NCBI RefSeq assembly: GCF_004336745.1
Contig: NZ_SJXD01000027.1
Coordinates: 1 to 64,000, forward strand
Length of the DNA: 64,000 nucleotides
Origin: Roseococcus sp. SYP-B2431
Lineage (GTDB): Bacteria > Pseudomonadota > Alphaproteobacteria > Acetobacterales > Acetobacteraceae
Reading direction: 5' to 3'
Below are positions 29,993 to 40,961 of the stretch, one piece after another. A program made the position numbers and the translations under genes. The first letter of the stretch is position 1. Every line of letters begins with the position of its first letter. The notes beneath the pieces are model-generated. The model did not search any database and was not told the DNA's origin. It saw only the letters and a program-made list of their open reading frames with translations.

Positions 29993-32258
29993 GGCCGCGC
30001 TCCATCAGGTCACCTTCCAGAACCTCGGCCTCCCGTGCTGGGAGGAACAGCTCGGCGCGGACGCCGCGTCCCAGGCCCTGTCCCCCAACTTGAACCTCGC
30101 TCGCGTCGCTCAGTACGATGCGCCCGCGATGGTCCTCCATGATCTTCTTCACGATGGCAAGACCAAGGCCTGTCCCCTTTGCCTTGTGCGTCACATAGGG
30201 CTCGGTGAGACGATCGACCTCGACGCCTTCCGGCAACCCGATTCCATCATCCTCCACCGCAATGACGAGCATGTCGCCATCGGGTTGCAGACTGACGCGA
30301 ATATGACCGAGCGGACGCGGCCGCTCCTTGCCCTCATCCTCGTCCCGCTGCACGCGCATGGCAATGGCGTCGGCGGCGTTGTTCAGCAGGTTGATGAGCG
30401 CCTGGTTGATCAGCCGCCGGTCGCAGGCGCCATAGACGGAATGCTCCGGCAGGTCGGTGATCCACTCGATCTCCGGCCGGGAATTCTGTTGCAGGATCAA
30501 CGCCTCGCGCACGATCTTGCCCATCTCCTCGGTGCGGATGACCGGCTGCGGCATGCGGGCGAAGGCGCTGAACTCGTCCACCATCCGGCCGATGTCGCCG
30601 ACCTGGCGGACGATGGTGTCGGTGCAGGCGGTGAAGGTCTCGGGATCGTCGTGGATCTGCTTCAGGTATCGCCGCTTCAGGCGCTCGGCGCTGAGCTGGA
30701 TGGGGGTCAGCGGATTCTTGATCTCATGGGCGATTCGCCGGGCCACATCGGCCCAGGCCGCCTGCCGCTGCGCGGTCAGCAGCGCCGAGATGTCGTCGAA
30801 GGTGAGCACATGGCCCTGCTGCTCCATCTCCGGTGAGAGGCGGGCCAGCAGCGTGCGCCGGGCATTGTGAGGGCCGATGCGGATCTCCGCCGTGCGCGTC
30901 GTGCCCGGATTCGCGAGCAGCGCCGCGAATTCCGGCGCGATCTCGGCCATGGGGCGGCCGATCTCGCGCTCCAGGTCGATGCCGAGCAGCTGGCTCGCGC
31001 TGCGATTCGGCAGGTTCACCCGCAGCTCGGCGTCGAGGCCCACGATGCCGGCGGAGACGCCGCCCAGCACGGCCTCGGTGAAGTTCTGCCGCTCGGCGAT
31101 CTGGCGATAGGCCTCCATCAGCTCGCTGCGCTGGGCGGCGAGCTGGTTGGTCATGCGGTTGAAGGCGCGGCTGAGGCTGCCGACCTCGTCATCCGCGTCG
31201 CCCTCCTCCACCCGGACGGAAAGATCGCCGCCGCGCACCCGCTCCGCCGCCGTGATGAGCCGCGAGATGGGCCCGGCGAGCTGATTCGCGAGCACGAGGC
31301 CGATCAGCACCGCGGCCAGCAGCACCAGCAGCGAGCCGATGGCGAAGATCATCACGAAGGTGATCTGCAGCCCCTCGCGGTTCCGGTCGATCTGCTGATA
31401 GGCGGTGACCGCCGCCTCGGTGCGCTGCATGTGCTCCAGCACCGAGGCATCGACCGGACGCCCGATCATGAGCTGGAGGCCCGAGGTCGGCGTCAGGGCG
31501 ATGACGGCGCGGACGCGGTTCTCCTCCTCGACGGCGATGACCGCGACCTCCCCGTTGGTGGCAAGCTCCATTGCCCAGTCCGGCGGCGGCGAGAGCTGGA
31601 AGGCCGAGCTGATGCCGGCATGCGCCACGATGCGGCCCAGCAGCGGCTCGAAGACCACCGCCTCGGTGAGGCCGCGCGCGCTGGCCTGGGTGGCGAGCAC
31701 GCGGGCGAAGGCCAGGCTCTGGTCGGGCAGCAGCACCACCGCGCGGTTCAGGTCGTTGGCCATGGCCAGCGCATCGGCGCGGATGTTGTTCTGGTGCTCC
31801 TCGAAATAGGCGCGGCTCGCGACCAGCGACGCTTCCAGCGCCGTCCGCACCCGGTCGCTGAACCAGGCCTGGATGCCGAGGTTGAAGAAGCCCACCGAGA
31901 AGGCCGCCAGCGTGATCGAGGGCACGATGGCTACGACCGAGAAGAGCAGCACGAGGCGCGTGTGCAGCCGCGACCCCGCCGAGCCCCGCCGCCGCTCCGC
32001 CCAGACGCGCACCAGCTGGCCCAGCAGCGAGGCCAGCAGCAGCAGCACGATCGCGGTATTGACCAGGAAGATGACCACGACCTGCCCCGGCCGGGTCGGG
32101 CCGAAGGGGCTGCCGTCGGAGAGCAGCACGAAGGTCGCGATGCCCATGAGCAGCGCGCCGACCGCCAGCCCCAGCGTGACGCCGCGGCCGAGCAGCATGT
32201 CCGCCATCCGCCGCAGCAGGGGCACGCGCACGCGCGTTGCGGCCGGGCGCTCGCTCAT
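29982..32258 (-). CDS. ntrY: Membrane sensor histidine kinase NtrY
   Basis: A 758-residue sensor kinase with several hydrophobic N-terminal segments (first ~130 residues), a periplasmic or extracytoplasmic region, another span near IFAIGSLLVLLAAVLIGLVL, a HAMP linker (VRGGDLSVRVEEGDADDEVGSLSRAFNRM), a PAS-like region and a HisKA/HATPase core. The phosphoacceptor lies in ARRIAHEIKNPLTPIQ (near 509); ATP-binding boxes NLLNNAADAI, DDGIGLP and GTGLGLAIVKKI are clear. It works with NtrX in nitrogen and redox-related control. It starts 4 bases after ntrC. Confidence 0.93.
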   Translation of the reverse strand: MSERPAATRVRVPLLRRMADMLLGRGVTLGLAVGALLMGIATFVLLSDGSPFGPTRPGQVVVIFLVNTAIVLLLLASLLGQLVRVWAERRRGSAGSRLHTRLVLLFSVVAIVPSITLAAFSVGFFNLGIQAWFSDRVRTALEASLVASRAYFEEHQNNIRADALAMANDLNRAVVLLPDQSLAFARVLATQASARGLTEAVVFEPLLGRIVAHAGISSAFQLSPPPDWAMELATNGEVAVIAVEEENRVRAVIALTPTSGLQLMIGRPVDASVLEHMQRTEAAVTAYQQIDRNREGLQITFVMIFAIGSLLVLLAAVLIGLVLANQLAGPISRLITAAERVRGGDLSVRVEEGDADDEVGSLSRAFNRMTNQLAAQRSELMEAYRQIAERQNFTEAVLGGVSAGIVGLDAELRVNLPNRSASQLLGIDLEREIGRPMAEIAPEFAALLANPGTTRTAEIRIGPHNARRTLLARLSPEMEQQGHVLTFDDISALLTAQRQAAWADVARRIAHEIKNPLTPIQLSAERLKRRYLKQIHDDPETFTACTDTIVRQVGDIGRMVDEFSAFARMPQPVIRTEEMGKIVREALILQQNSRPEIEWITDLPEHSVYGACDRRLINQALINLLNNAADAIAMRVQRDEDEGKERPRPLGHIRVSLQPDGDMLVIAVEDDGIGLPEGVEVDRLTEPYVTHKAKGTGLGLAIVKKIMEDHRGRIVLSDASEVQVGGQGLGRGVRAELFLPAREAEVLEGDLMERGHGA

Positions 32259-32262
32259 GCGG

Positions 32263-33698
<1,436 letters not shown>

Positions 33699-33702
<4 letters not shown>

Positions 33703-34859
33703 TCGTCGCTCTCATGGCCCGGCTCGCCGGGGGGCGGCGCCGGGAGGGACAGGCGGAAAGTGGTGCGGCCGGGGCGGCTGTCGCATTCGATCAGCCCGCC
33801 GTGATTGGCCACGAGCTTGGCGACGAGCGCGAGGCCCAGCCCCTGCCCCCCCCGCTTCGTGGTCACGAAGGGCTCGAAGAGCGTGCTGCGCAGCGCCTCG
33901 GGGATCCCCGCGCCGTTGTCCCGCACCATGACCTGCAGCGGCAGGTGGACCCGCTCGCTGCTGCCGGGCACCGCGATGCGGACGCCGTGGTGATAGGCGG
34001 TGACGAGCTGGACCTCGCCGGGCCCGCCGGTAGCTCCGCCGGCCGAGACCGCCTCCGCGGCGTTCTTCACCAGGTTCAGCAGGATCTGCACGAGCTGGTC
34101 GCGATCGCCCCAGACGGCGGGGAGCGACGGGTCGTATTCCTCGCCGATCTTCAGGTGGGCCGCGAAGCCGCTCTGGGCCACGCGCCGCACATGGTCCAGC
34201 ACCGAATGGATGTTGACGGCCCGCGGCTCGATCGGCCGGTCGGAGAACATCTCCATCCGGTCCACGAGCTTGCGGATGCGGTCGCTCTCCTCCTGGATGA
34301 GGGTGCAGAGCTCCCGGTCGCCCTCCGAGGCGCCCTGCTCCAGCAGCTGCGCGGCGCCGCGGATGCCGGAGAGCGGGTTCTTCACCTCATGGGCCAGCAT
34401 CGCGGCCATGGCGGTGGCGCCGCGCGCCGCCCCCAGGAAGTGGAGCTGGCGGTCGAGCATCGCCGCCGTGGAGCCGTCCTGCAGGGTCAGCACCACGCCG
34501 CCGGGTACGTCCGGCATGGGCGCGCCATGGGCCGAGACGCCGTGCCGACGCAGGCGCGGGCTTTCCAGGGTGAGGTCGTGGTCGGCGACGGGGCTTTCCT
34601 GCACGCGGACCTGGTGCAGCAGGGCGAAGAGCCGGTTGTCGGGGGGCAGCAGCTCGGCCAGCGGCATGTTCAGCAGCGTCTGCGCGGAGTGCTGGAAGAA
34701 GATCTCGGCGGCGGGATTGGCGAAGCGGAAGCGATCCTCGGCATCGAGCAGGATGGCGGGCATCGGCAGCGCCGAAAGGATGGAGGTCGAATCCGGCGAA
34801 GGCAGGACGCGCGGCCGCCGCGCGAGGGCGGCCACCTTGCTGATGACGCCCGTGGCCAT
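33699..34859 (-). CDS. ntrB: Nitrogen regulation histidine kinase NtrB (GlnL)
   Basis: Soluble two-component kinase controlled by PII proteins, 386 residues. The N-terminal PAS domain covers about 25-135 ([25 protein letters not shown]). His157 in [21 protein letters not shown] is the phosphorylation site; [18 protein letters not shown] and [13 protein letters not shown] form the ATPase domain. No membrane span is seen, as expected for NtrB. Its ATG overlaps the dusB stop (TGATG), making dusB-ntrB-ntrC a coupled unit. Confidence 0.93.
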
Positions 34860-35899
34860 CAGGCCGCCGCCCGCAGCGGCTCGCGGGCCGGTTCCACGCC
34901 CTCCTCGATCAGCGAGCCGTAGTAGCGCAGCATCAGCGCCTCGGCCTCCTCGGGCGTCTCGACGCGGTTCACGACGGCGCGGTATTCGGCGCTGCCGGGC
35001 AGGCCGCGCGAGTACCAGGCGATGTGCTTGCGGGCCATGCGCACGCCGTAGCCCGGGCTGTGGTGCTCCAGCATGGCGCGGTAGTGGCGCAGGAGAATGG
35101 CCAGCTGCTCCTCGATGGTCGGATCCGGCAGCCGGGTTCCGTCGCGCAGGAAGGCCGCGACCTGCCGCGGGAACCAGGGCCGGCCGTAGCAGCCGCGGCC
35201 GATCATCACGCCGTCCGCGCCGGAGCGGGTCAGCGCCGCCAGTGCGTCGTCCACCGTCAGGATGTCACCATTGGCGATGACCGGGATGTCCACCGCCGCC
35301 TTGACCGAGGCGATGAAGTCCCAGTCCGCCACGCCGGTGTAGAGCTGCTGGCGGGTGCGGCCATGGATGGTGACCATCCGGATTCCGCATTCCTGGGCGA
35401 TCCGCGCCAGCTTCGGCGCGTTCAGGTTGCCGTGGTCCCAGCCCATCCGCATCTTGAGCGTGACCGGGACGCTTACCGCCTTGACCGTCGCCTCGAGGAT
35501 GGCCGCCGCGCGGACCTCGTCGCGCATCAGCGCGGAGCCGGCGCTCTGGCCGAGGGCCACCTTCTTCACCGGGCAGCCGAAGTTGATGTCCACGATGGCG
35601 GCGCCCCGGTCCACCACCAGCCGGGCCGCATCGGCCATGACCGCGGGCTCGCAGCCGGCCAGCTGCACCGAGGAGGGCGCGCCGAACCCGTCGGTCTCGG
35701 CCATCTTCAGGCTCAGCCAGTTCTCGCGGACCATGGCGGCCGAGGCGATCATCTCGCTGACCACGAGGCCGGTCCCCTCGGCCCGCGCCAGCCGCCGGAA
35801 GGGCAGGTCCGTGACGCCGGACATGGGAGCGAGGATCACCGGCGTTTCGATCGTCACGTCGCGCGAGAGTTCGATGGGACGAAGACGGTTGCTCATCAT
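34859..35899 (-). CDS. dusB: tRNA-dihydrouridine synthase DusB
   Basis: FMN-dependent reductase that makes dihydrouridine in the tRNA D-loop (formerly NifR3), 346 residues. TIM-barrel landmarks: [37 protein letters not shown] with catalytic Cys109, and VIANGDI and [14 protein letters not shown] at the phosphate site. The conserved linkage dusB-ntrB-ntrC is seen here. Starts at 35896 and 35911 are also possible, as none has a clear ribosome-binding site. It is divergent from ispDF across about 110 bases, the likely promoter of the dusB-ntr transcript. Confidence 0.92.
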   Translation of the reverse strand: MMSNRLRPIELSRDVTIETPVILAPMSGVTDLPFRRLARAEGTGLVVSEMIASAAMVRENWLSLKMAETDGFGAPSSVQLAGCEPAVMADAARLVVDRGAAIVDINFGCPVKKVALGQSAGSALMRDEVRAAAILEATVKAVSVPVTLKMRMGWDHGNLNAPKLARIAQECGIRMVTIHGRTRQQLYTGVADWDFIASVKAAVDIPVIANGDILTVDDALAALTRSGADGVMIGRGCYGRPWFPRQVAAFLRDGTRLPDPTIEEQLAILLRHYRAMLEHHSPGYGVRMARKHIAWYSRGLPGSAEYRAVVNRVETPEEAEALMLRYYGSLIEEGVEPAREPLRAAA

Positions 35900-36009
35900 T
35901 TGTGCAGCCATACGCAAAACGGCGCTCCGCGTCCACGCCGGCCATGGGATGGCATGTATTTCACCACACCGCTTCCTCAAGCGGGCCGAACTGGCCTATG
36001 GGGCAGGCA

Positions 36010-37152
36010 ATGATCGCCGCTCTCCTGATGGCGGCCGGGCGCGGCGAGCGCTTCGGCGCCCCCGAACCCAAGCAATATGCCTCCCTCCTGGGTCGCCCCG
36101 TGCTGCGCGTGGCGGCCGAGGCGCTGCTGGCGGGGGGGCATGTGCGCTGGCTGCAGCCGGTCTGCGCCGCAGGCGAGGAGGCCCGCGTCGCCGGGATGCT
36201 GGAGGGGCTGCCCCACCTCCCGCCGGTGACCGGCGGGGCAACGCGCCAGGCCAGTGTCAGGGCCGGGCTCGCCGCCCTCGAAGGGCACGCGCCCGAGGTG
36301 GTGCTGGTGCATGATGCGGCCCGCCCGGTAATTCCGGCCGGCACCATCGAGGCGCTGCTGGCCGCCCTGGAAACGAGCCCCGGCGCCATCCCCGCCCAAC
36401 CCGTCTCGGATACGCTGAAGCGCGGCGCCGAGGCGCGCATTGGCGAGACGGTGCCCCGCGCCGGGCTTTACCGGGCCCAGACGCCGCAGGCCTTCCGCTT
36501 CGCCCCGCTCCGCGCCGCCCATGCGGCCGCGACCGCCGAGGCCACCGACGACGCCCAGCTCCTCGAATGGCAGGGGGCGGCGGTGGCGCTGGTCGGCGGC
36601 CATGAGAGCAATGTGAAGATCACCTTCCCAGAGGACCTCGCCCGCGTGGAAGCCCACCTCCTCCCCCGCCTGATGCCGCGCGTCGGCACCGGCTTCGACG
36701 TGCACCGGCTGGTCCCGGACCGGCCCCTCATCCTCTGCGGCGTGACGGTGCCCCATAGGCTGGGCCTGGACGGCCATTCGGACGCCGATGTGGGCATCCA
36801 CGCGCTCTGCGACGCCATCTACGGCGCCTTGGCCGAGGGCGATATCGGCCGCCACTTCCCGCCCTCGCAGATGAAGTGGAAGGACGCCGACAGCGCCCAG
36901 TTCCTGGTCCATGCCGCCGGCCGTATCGCCGCGCGCGGGGGCATGCTGGTGAATGCCGACGTCACGCTCATCTGCGAGCAGCCGAAGATCGGTCCGCATG
37001 CGCCGGCGATGATCACCCGCCTCGCGGAGCTCATGAGCGTCGATGAGAAGCGGATCGGCGTGAAGGCCACCACCTCCGAGCGGCTGGGCTTCACCGGCCG
37101 CGGCGAGGGCATCGCGGCCCAGGCCGCCGTGAGCCTCCTCATTCCGGACTGA
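36010..37152 (+). CDS. ispDF: Bifunctional IspD/IspF (MEP cytidylyltransferase / MEcPP synthase)
   Basis: Fusion enzyme for two steps of the non-mevalonate isoprenoid pathway, 380 residues. The IspD half (about 1-220) begins [12 protein letters not shown] and contains HDAARPVIP and TPQAF. The IspF half (about 224-380) begins GTGFDVHRL, whose Asp230 and His232 bind zinc, and continues with [17 protein letters not shown]. The fused form is typical of alphaproteobacteria. A slightly earlier ATG at 35998 is possible; 36010 begins directly at the nucleotide-binding loop. The next gene starts 28 bases after the stop. Confidence 0.95.
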   Translation: MIAALLMAAGRGERFGAPEPKQYASLLGRPVLRVAAEALLAGGHVRWLQPVCAAGEEARVAGMLEGLPHLPPVTGGATRQASVRAGLAALEGHAPEVVLVHDAARPVIPAGTIEALLAALETSPGAIPAQPVSDTLKRGAEARIGETVPRAGLYRAQTPQAFRFAPLRAAHAAATAEATDDAQLLEWQGAAVALVGGHESNVKITFPEDLARVEAHLLPRLMPRVGTGFDVHRLVPDRPLILCGVTVPHRLGLDGHSDADVGIHALCDAIYGALAEGDIGRHFPPSQMKWKDADSAQFLVHAAGRIAARGGMLVNADVTLICEQPKIGPHAPAMITRLAELMSVDEKRIGVKATTSERLGFTGRGEGIAAQAAVSLLIPD

Positions 37153-37180
37153 ATTGCCACGAAGATCCAGGAGGGATGCC

Positions 37181-37579
37181 ATGCTGACGGGAGGCTGCCA
37201 CTGCGGGGCGATCCGCTACGAGATGCCGGAACAGATCCTGCACCACGCGCTCTGCCATTGCAGCGACTGCCGCCGTCATGCGGGAGCCCCCATGGTGGGC
37301 TGGGCCATGCTTCCGGCCGAGGCCCTGAAGGTCTCCGGCACGCCGGTCACCTACCGCTCCTCGGAGCATGGCCGCCGCCTCTTCTGCGGCGCCTGCGGCA
37401 CGGGGCTCTTCTATGTGAACGAGCAGATGCTGCCCGGCCTGATCGACGTGCAGAGCGCCACGCTGGACATGCCCGAGAAGCTCCCGCCCGGCGCCCAGAT
37501 CCAGACCGCCGAGCGCCTGTCCTGGATGACGACGCTGGACCAGCTCCCCGGCTTCGAGCGCTACCCCCCACCCGGCTGA
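37181..37579 (+). CDS. GFA-family (glutathione-dependent formaldehyde-activating-like) protein
   Basis: A 132-residue zinc-binding protein with the GFA/CENP-V fold. The cysteine pattern is complete: Cys6 and Cys8 (GGCHCGAIRY), Cys25, Cys27 and Cys30 (CHCSDCRR), Cys69 and Cys72 (FCGACGTGL). AGGAGG lies 6 bases before the ATG at 37181, which decides the start. True formaldehyde-glutathione activation has been shown for very few members, so the biochemical role is open. Probably co-transcribed with ispDF. Confidence 0.85.
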   Translation: MLTGGCHCGAIRYEMPEQILHHALCHCSDCRRHAGAPMVGWAMLPAEALKVSGTPVTYRSSEHGRRLFCGACGTGLFYVNEQMLPGLIDVQSATLDMPEKLPPGAQIQTAERLSWMTTLDQLPGFERYPPPG

Positions 37580-37736
37580 CCCCGCAGTCAGGCCGGAGAT
37601 CCTCCATTCCGCCTAAATACTTAAACAAGCTCGTAAATTGCCGGCTCAGCCGCGGTCAGGGAGAAGGCGGCGCCGCGCGCCTTCGCATCCCCTCCCGTCC
37701 TGCTCTAGGCTCACCGGACAAAGAGGGAGCGTGACC
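37580..37736. other. Intergenic region before the thiolase-like gene
   Basis: A 157-base gap with a locally AT-rich patch (around 37613-37640, with repeated taaa/aaat) inside high-GC DNA, the likely promoter of the thiolase-like gene. I see no defined operator, RNA or convincing terminator. Confidence 0.3.
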
Positions 37737-38915
37737 ATGTCCGCACAGCATGACGCCGCCATCATCGGCTGGGCCCATAGCCGCTTCGGCAAGCTGGAGG
37801 AGGTGCCGGACGCCGAGGCGCTGATCGGCCTCGTCGCGCGCGAGGCCATCGCCGATGCCGGGCTGGAGCCCCACGAGGTCGATGCCGTCTTCCTCGGCAC
37901 CTTCAATGCCGGCTTCCAGCAGCAGGATTTTCCGTCCTCCCTGGTCTTCCAGGCGGTGCCGGAGCTGCGCTTCAAGCCGGCCACGCGCTTCGAGAACGCC
38001 TGCGCCACCGGCAGCGCCGCGATCCACGGCGCGCTCGACTTCCTGGGCGCGAGGCGCGGCAAGGTCACGCTGGTGGTGGGCGTCGAGAAGATGACCTCCA
38101 CGCCGGGGCCGCGCGTGGGCGAGATCCTGCTCTCGGCCTCGCACCTCAAGACGGAATCAGGCATCGAGGCGGGCTTCGCCGGCGTCTTCGGCCGCATCGC
38201 CGAGGCCTATTTCCAGCGCCATGGCGACGCCTCCGACGCGCTGGCCGCCATCGCAGCGAAGAACCACAGGAACGGCGTGGACAACCCCTATGCCCAGATG
38301 CGCAAGGACCTCGGCTACGACTTCTGCCGCAACGAGAGCGAGAAGAACCCCTATGTCGCGCGTCCCTTGAAGCGCACGGATTGCAGCCTGGTCTCGGACG
38401 GCGCGGCCGCCATCGTGATCGCCGAGGGCGACGTGGCCGGGAATGCCCGCCGCGCCGTGAAGTTCCGCGCCACGGCCCAGGTGAACGACTTTCTGCCGAT
38501 CGCCCGGCGCGACATCATCCGTTTCGAGGGCGCCAGGGAGGCCTGGGCGCGGGCGCTGGACAGGGCGGGACTCTCCCTCTCCGACCTCTCCTTCGCCGAG
38601 GTTCATGACTGCTTCACCATCGCCGAACTCATCGAATACGAGGCGATGGGCCTCACCCCCGAGGGCCAGGGCAGCCGCGCCGCCCTGGAGGGCTGGACCG
38701 CCCGCGACGGGCGTCTGCCGGTCAACCGCTCCGGCGGATTAAAGTCCAAGGGGCATCCGATCGGGGCGACCGGCGTTTCCATGCACGCCCTCGCCGCCAT
38801 GCAGCTCACCGGCGAGGCGGGCGACATGCAGCTCCCGAAGGCCGACCGGGCCGGGGTGTTCAACATGGGCGGGGCCGCCGTCGCCAATTATGTGAGCATT
38901 CTCGAGCGCGCCTGA
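37737..38915 (+). CDS. Thiolase-family acetyl-CoA acetyltransferase-like protein
   Basis: A 392-residue protein of the SCP2-thiolase/acetyl-CoA acetyltransferase group (C-C bond formation or cleavage on acyl-CoA). The nucleophile is Cys89 in ENACATGSAAIHGA. The second half has EVHDCFTIAELIEYE and GGLKSKGHPIGATGVSMHA with the catalytic His. The N-terminal AAIIGWAHSRFGKL is typical of this subgroup, whose physiological substrates are mostly unknown. AGAGGGAG precedes the ATG. The zinc metallopeptidase follows 18 bases downstream. Confidence 0.87.
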   Translation: MSAQHDAAIIGWAHSRFGKLEEVPDAEALIGLVAREAIADAGLEPHEVDAVFLGTFNAGFQQQDFPSSLVFQAVPELRFKPATRFENACATGSAAIHGALDFLGARRGKVTLVVGVEKMTSTPGPRVGEILLSASHLKTESGIEAGFAGVFGRIAEAYFQRHGDASDALAAIAAKNHRNGVDNPYAQMRKDLGYDFCRNESEKNPYVARPLKRTDCSLVSDGAAAIVIAEGDVAGNARRAVKFRATAQVNDFLPIARRDIIRFEGAREAWARALDRAGLSLSDLSFAEVHDCFTIAELIEYEAMGLTPEGQGSRAALEGWTARDGRLPVNRSGGLKSKGHPIGATGVSMHALAAMQLTGEAGDMQLPKADRAGVFNMGGAAVANYVSILERA

Positions 38916-38933
38916 CGCGCGGAGGGCCTTGGC

Positions 38934-39833
38934 GTGCGGATGGACAACGAGCGCGAGAGCGCGAATCTCGAGGACCGCCGCGGCGGAGGTTTCGGAGGAG
39001 GCGGCCGGGGCGGCTTTCCCATCGGCCGGGCCGGGGGAATTGGCGGCTTCGGCCTGGTGGCGGTGGTCGTCATCTCGCTGCTCTTCGGCGTTGATCCGAG
39101 CGTCATCCTGGGCGGGCTGGAAGGCGGCGGAGCGCCCTCGCCCGGCTACCAGCAGCAGCAGCCCCAGCAGCAGGCGCGCGGGCCGGCTGCGCCTCAGTCG
39201 GACGAGGCCGCCCGCTTCGTCAGCCGCGTGCTGGCCAGCACCGAGGACGTCTGGACCGCGGAGTTCGCCCGCTCGGGCCGACGGTACCAGGCGCCGCGGC
39301 TCGTGCTCTTCTCGGGCGCGGTGCAGTCGGGCTGCGGCGCGGCCCAATCCGCGATGGGGCCCTTCTATTGCCCTGCCGACCAGCGCGTGTACCTCGACCT
39401 CTCCTTCTTCCGCGAGATGCAGCAGCGGCTCGGCGCCCCTGGCGACTTCGCGCAGGCCTATGTCATCGCGCACGAGGTGGGGCACCACGTGCAGAACCTG
39501 CTCGGCATCCTCGCGCGCAGCCAGCAGGCGCAGCAGCAGTCCAGCCAACGGGACGCCAATGCGGTCTCCGTGCGCACCGAGCTGATGGCGGACTGCCTGG
39601 CCGGCTTCTGGGCGCGGCGCGCGCAGGAGATGCGCAACATCCTGGAGCAGGGCGACATCGAGGAGGGCATGGGCGCCGCGGCGGCGGTGGGCGACGACCG
39701 GCTGCAGTCGCGCGGCGGGCGCGGCCAGGTGGTGCCGGAGAGCTTCACGCATGGGAGCAGTGCCCAGCGCGTGCAGTCGTTCAAGACGGGGATGGCGGCG
39801 CAGGACGCCGGCGCCTGCATCAACCGGCGCTGA
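38934..39833 (+). CDS. Neutral zinc metallopeptidase (YpfJ family)
   Basis: A 299-residue membrane-anchored peptidase. The N-terminus is glycine-rich, with one hydrophobic span (about residues 38-52), then a QQQQPQQQ linker and a catalytic domain. The zinc motif HEVGHH (His180, Glu181, His184) and a downstream ELMADCLAGFWA carrying the third ligand are clear, as is the cysteine pair in QSGCGAAQSA and FYCPAD. GGAGGG lies 7 bases before the GTG at 38934; an ATG two codons later is too far from it. Substrate unknown. A strong terminator hairpin follows. Confidence 0.87.
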   Translation: MRMDNERESANLEDRRGGGFGGGGRGGFPIGRAGGIGGFGLVAVVVISLLFGVDPSVILGGLEGGGAPSPGYQQQQPQQQARGPAAPQSDEAARFVSRVLASTEDVWTAEFARSGRRYQAPRLVLFSGAVQSGCGAAQSAMGPFYCPADQRVYLDLSFFREMQQRLGAPGDFAQAYVIAHEVGHHVQNLLGILARSQQAQQQSSQRDANAVSVRTELMADCLAGFWARRAQEMRNILEQGDIEEGMGAAAAVGDDRLQSRGGRGQVVPESFTHGSSAQRVQSFKTGMAAQDAGACINRR

Positions 39834-39849
39834 GGCCCGTGCCGCCCGG

Positions 39850-39875
39850 CCTTGCGGCGCCTTCGCGCCGCAAGG
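39850..39875. terminator. Strong bidirectional terminator hairpin
   Basis: CCTTGCGGCGC (39850-39860), loop CTTC, GCGCCGCAAGG (39865-39875): a perfect 11-bp stem with a 4-base loop, between the zinc peptidase stop (39833) and the convergent Bug stop (39889). There is no long T-run, but symmetry and position support termination from both sides. Confidence 0.75.
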
Positions 39876-39888
39876 ATCTGGGCGCGCG

Positions 39889-40860
39889 TCAGTCGGCGGT
39901 CGCGCCGGTCAGGCGGACCAGTTCCTCCATCTGCGCGAAGTCGAGGCGCTGGCGCTCCGCAAGCGCCTGGGCGGTGCCGCCGACGGGGATATAGCCCAGC
40001 TGTTCCAGCCGCGCCCGCGTCTCGGGCCGGGCGACGGCCTCGGCGATCGCCGTCGAGACGCGCTGGACGATCGGCTGCGGCAGGTTCGGCGGGCCGAAGA
40101 TGCCGATCCAGCCGCTGAAGTCGTAGCCGGGCACGGTCTCCGCGATGGGCGGCATGTCGGGCACGCTCGGCATCCGCTCCGGCCGCGTGACGCCCAGCGC
40201 CCGCACCTGCCCGGTCCGCACGAAGGGCAGGATCTCCGGCATGGGCGCGAAGATGACGTCGAGGCGCCCGGCGATGAGATCCGCCATCGCCGGCGCGCCG
40301 CCGCGATAGGGCACATGGGTGAACTGGACGCCCGCCTTCTGCTCGAAGAGCGCGCCCGCGAAGTGCTGCGTGCTCCCCGGGCCGCTGGTGCCCATATTCA
40401 GCTTGCCCGGATTGGCCTTCGCATGGGCGATGAGCTCCTGCACCGTCCGCGCGGGAACGGAGGGATGCACGCCCATCAGGGCGCCGCTCGTCAGCACCAG
40501 GGAGACGGGCGTGAAGTCACGGACGACGTGGAAGCCCATGTTCCGGAACAGGAACTGGTTCGTCGCATGCGTGCCGACCGAGGCGACCACGAAGGTGTGG
40601 CCGTCGGGCGCGCTGCGGGCGACGAATTCCGAGCCGATATTGCCCGAGGCGCCGACGCGGTTCTCCACCACGACGGGCTGCCCCAAAGCGCCGCTGATCG
40701 CCTCGGCAATCACGCGCCCGGAGGTGTCGGTGCTGCCCCCGGCGGCGAAGCCCACGACGAATCGCACGGGGCGGTCGGGGTTCCAGGCGCTCTGCGCGGT
40801 GGCAATCGTGGACAGGAACGGCGCGGCGACGAGGCCTCGCGCCAGATCACGGCGTTTCAT
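39889..40860 (-). CDS. Bug/TctC-family substrate-binding protein
   Basis: A 323-residue periplasmic receptor with a leader starting MKRRDLARGLVAAP and ending ATAQSAW. Family motifs: VVGFAAGGSTDTSGR, VVENRVGASGN and HVPYRGGAPAMADL. AACGGAGGATG lies before the start, giving a good ribosome-binding site. It stands alone, convergent with the zinc peptidase gene and 101 bases downstream of the peptide ABC operon on the same strand. Orphan receptor; ligand unknown. Confidence 0.9.
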   Translation of the reverse strand: MKRRDLARGLVAAPFLSTIATAQSAWNPDRPVRFVVGFAAGGSTDTSGRVIAEAISGALGQPVVVENRVGASGNIGSEFVARSAPDGHTFVVASVGTHATNQFLFRNMGFHVVRDFTPVSLVLTSGALMGVHPSVPARTVQELIAHAKANPGKLNMGTSGPGSTQHFAGALFEQKAGVQFTHVPYRGGAPAMADLIAGRLDVIFAPMPEILPFVRTGQVRALGVTRPERMPSVPDMPPIAETVPGYDFSGWIGIFGPPNLPQPIVQRVSTAIAEAVARPETRARLEQLGYIPVGGTAQALAERQRLDFAQMEELVRLTGATAD

Positions 40861-40961
40861 TGGTCATCCTCCGTTGCGGGGTGTCGCCCGCTTGAGCGGA
40901 GGGATAGGCCAGGGTGCCATGCCGTGTCGACCCGCCGTGGCGTCAGAGCGCGGCCATCGCC